From the NCBI GenBank assembly GCA_037131955.1, contig JBAXQC010000016.1:1-44334 (forward strand): a stretch of DNA of 44,334 bases. Direction: 5' to 3'. A program made the translations under genes and the position numbers. The stretch is from CAIMMJ01 sp037131955. Its GTDB lineage: Bacteria > Bacteroidota > Bacteroidia > UBA4408. The notes below the pieces were generated by a model, which saw nothing but the letters and a program-made list of their open reading frames with translations, ran no database searches and was not told the origin of the DNA. Below are positions 43,298 to 44,334 of this stretch, in pieces; position 1 is the first letter of the stretch, and every line of letters begins with the position of its first letter.

Positions 43298-44323
43298 ATG
43301 AAAAAACTAGTTTTGCTTTTTTTTTGTTTTGCTTTTTTTTCATTTCAAACTATCAATAATATTTTTTTTGTACCAAAAAACTGGCCGCAACCCCACTATA
43401 ATTTTAAAAATAATAAACTAGACAGTAGTAAAATTTTACTGGGAAGAGTGCTATTTTATGATCCTATTTTATCTGCAAACAACACAATTTCTTGTGCCAA
43501 TTGTCATTCTCCATTTTCGGCATTTACACACATTGACCATCCATTGAGCCATGGAATTTTTGACAGTATTGGAAATAGAAATTCAATTGCACTTATGAAC
43601 CTAGCCTGGCAAAATACTTTTATGTGGGACGGCTCAATAAATCATTTAGATATGCAGGCACTTGCTCCGCTATCACATCCAAAAGAAATGGCAAGTTCAA
43701 TTGATTCGCTGGTGCAAAAAGTAAATAAATCTAAACTGTATAAAAATCTTTTATACAACGCGTTTGGAGATAGCTTAGCAAGCGGAGAAAAACTATTAAA
43801 AAGTTTGTCGCAATTTATGCTAACACTTGTTTCTTCAAATTCTAAATACGATAAAGTTAAAGCTGGCAAAGAAGTATTCACCTCACAAGAGCAAAATGGT
43901 TACTATTTATACAAAAAAAATTGTTCTGCATGCCATACAGAGCCACTTTTCTCGAACTATGAATTTGCAAACAATGGCTTAAAGTTAGATGCAAGTTTAA
44001 AGGATTATGGACGATTTTCAGTCACAAAAAATCCCAATGATTCATTAACGTTTAAAATTCCAACTCTCAGAAACATAGAATATACCTATCCTTACATGCA
44101 TGATGGAAGATTTGCAAAATTGATGCAAGTAATAAATCATTATACATCTGGAATTGAGAGAAACAGAACACTTCATAGTAAATTACATAATCCTATAGTT
44201 TTAACTGAAGTAGAAAAAGTTGATTTAATTTCCTTTTTACTCACATTGTCTGACCGGGAGTTTTTATTCAATAAAAAATTTGCCTTTCCCAAAGAAGTAT
44301 ATTTTGAAACAGGCAACAAATAA
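43298..44323 (+). CDS. MbnH-like di-haem cytochrome c peroxidase
   Basis: This 341-residue protein has a signal peptide (1-20) and two CxxCH haem c motifs, CANCH (66-70) and CSACH (209-213), plus the family motif PYMHDGRF (265-272) and IPTLRNI (254-260). It belongs to the bacterial cytochrome c peroxidase/MauG superfamily. Because it directly follows an MbnP-type gene, the MbnH-like role of oxidising that protein's tryptophan is more likely than peroxide detoxification. I took ATG 43298, one base after the upstream stop, over a TTG three codons earlier that overlaps it. Confidence 0.85.
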   Translation: MKKLVLLFFCFAFFSFQTINNIFFVPKNWPQPHYNFKNNKLDSSKILLGRVLFYDPILSANNTISCANCHSPFSAFTHIDHPLSHGIFDSIGNRNSIALMNLAWQNTFMWDGSINHLDMQALAPLSHPKEMASSIDSLVQKVNKSKLYKNLLYNAFGDSLASGEKLLKSLSQFMLTLVSSNSKYDKVKAGKEVFTSQEQNGYYLYKKNCSACHTEPLFSNYEFANNGLKLDASLKDYGRFSVTKNPNDSLTFKIPTLRNIEYTYPYMHDGRFAKLMQVINHYTSGIERNRTLHSKLHNPIVLTEVEKVDLISFLLTLSDREFLFNKKFAFPKEVYFETGNK

Positions 44324-44334
44324 AAATAAATTTA

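Overview
The window is AT-rich chromosomal DNA of a member of the Bacteroidota. Three things point there: the FtsZ tail ends in the LRQNNSFLHDNVD-type peptide usual in that phylum, many genes are preceded by the Bacteroidota -7 promoter element TAnnTTTG and few by a Shine-Dalgarno sequence, and an UpxY/NusG-like antiterminator is present. I cannot place it below phylum. No tRNA, rRNA or CRISPR array is visible.

Layout. (1) 1-3900, accessory end: a D,D(35)E transposase, a XerC/D-like tyrosine recombinase and an UpxY-like antiterminator, all on the minus strand. (2) 3855-20130, a complete minus-strand dcw (division and cell wall) operon, read mraZ-rsmH-ftsL-ftsI-murE-mraY-murD-[murD C-domain paralogue]-ftsW-murG-murC-ftsQ-ftsA-ftsZ, with a repeat-type MraZ operator at the front and an intrinsic terminator after ftsZ. 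murF and ddl are not in it. The odd member is a 176-residue stand-alone copy of the MurD C-terminal domain. (3) 20375-22940: a class III aminotransferase, then an islet with a GNAT-fold-like protein, a 57-residue partner and structured non-coding DNA. (4) 22939-25069: a PadR/PspC-domain membrane-stress-type operon with a clear palindromic operator centred on its -33 element. (5) 25238-32306: a secreted PafA-like alkaline phosphatase diverging from two secreted amidohydrolase-like proteins, followed by queG. (6) 32590-36313: a minus-strand envelope glycosylation operon (periplasmic PHP-fold protein, GT2 polyprenyl-phosphate sugar synthase-like, GT39 transferase). (7) 36596-44323: a lone C-terminal transketolase subunit, rpsP, a glutathione peroxidase, the rpsO-pnp pair, ispE, and an MbnP/MbnH-like pair (periplasmic copper protein plus di-haem peroxidase).

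How the parts work together. The dcw genes supply lipid II synthesis (MurC, D, E, MraY, MurG), septal polymerisation (FtsW, FtsI) and the divisome (FtsZ, A, Q, L). Overlapping or abutting genes and several TTG starts suggest translational coupling. The best candidates for undescribed biology are the GNAT-like/57-residue gene pair, the MurD C-domain paralogue inside the dcw operon, the MbnP/MbnH pair away from any visible methanobactin genes, and the PHP-GT2-GT39 operon.
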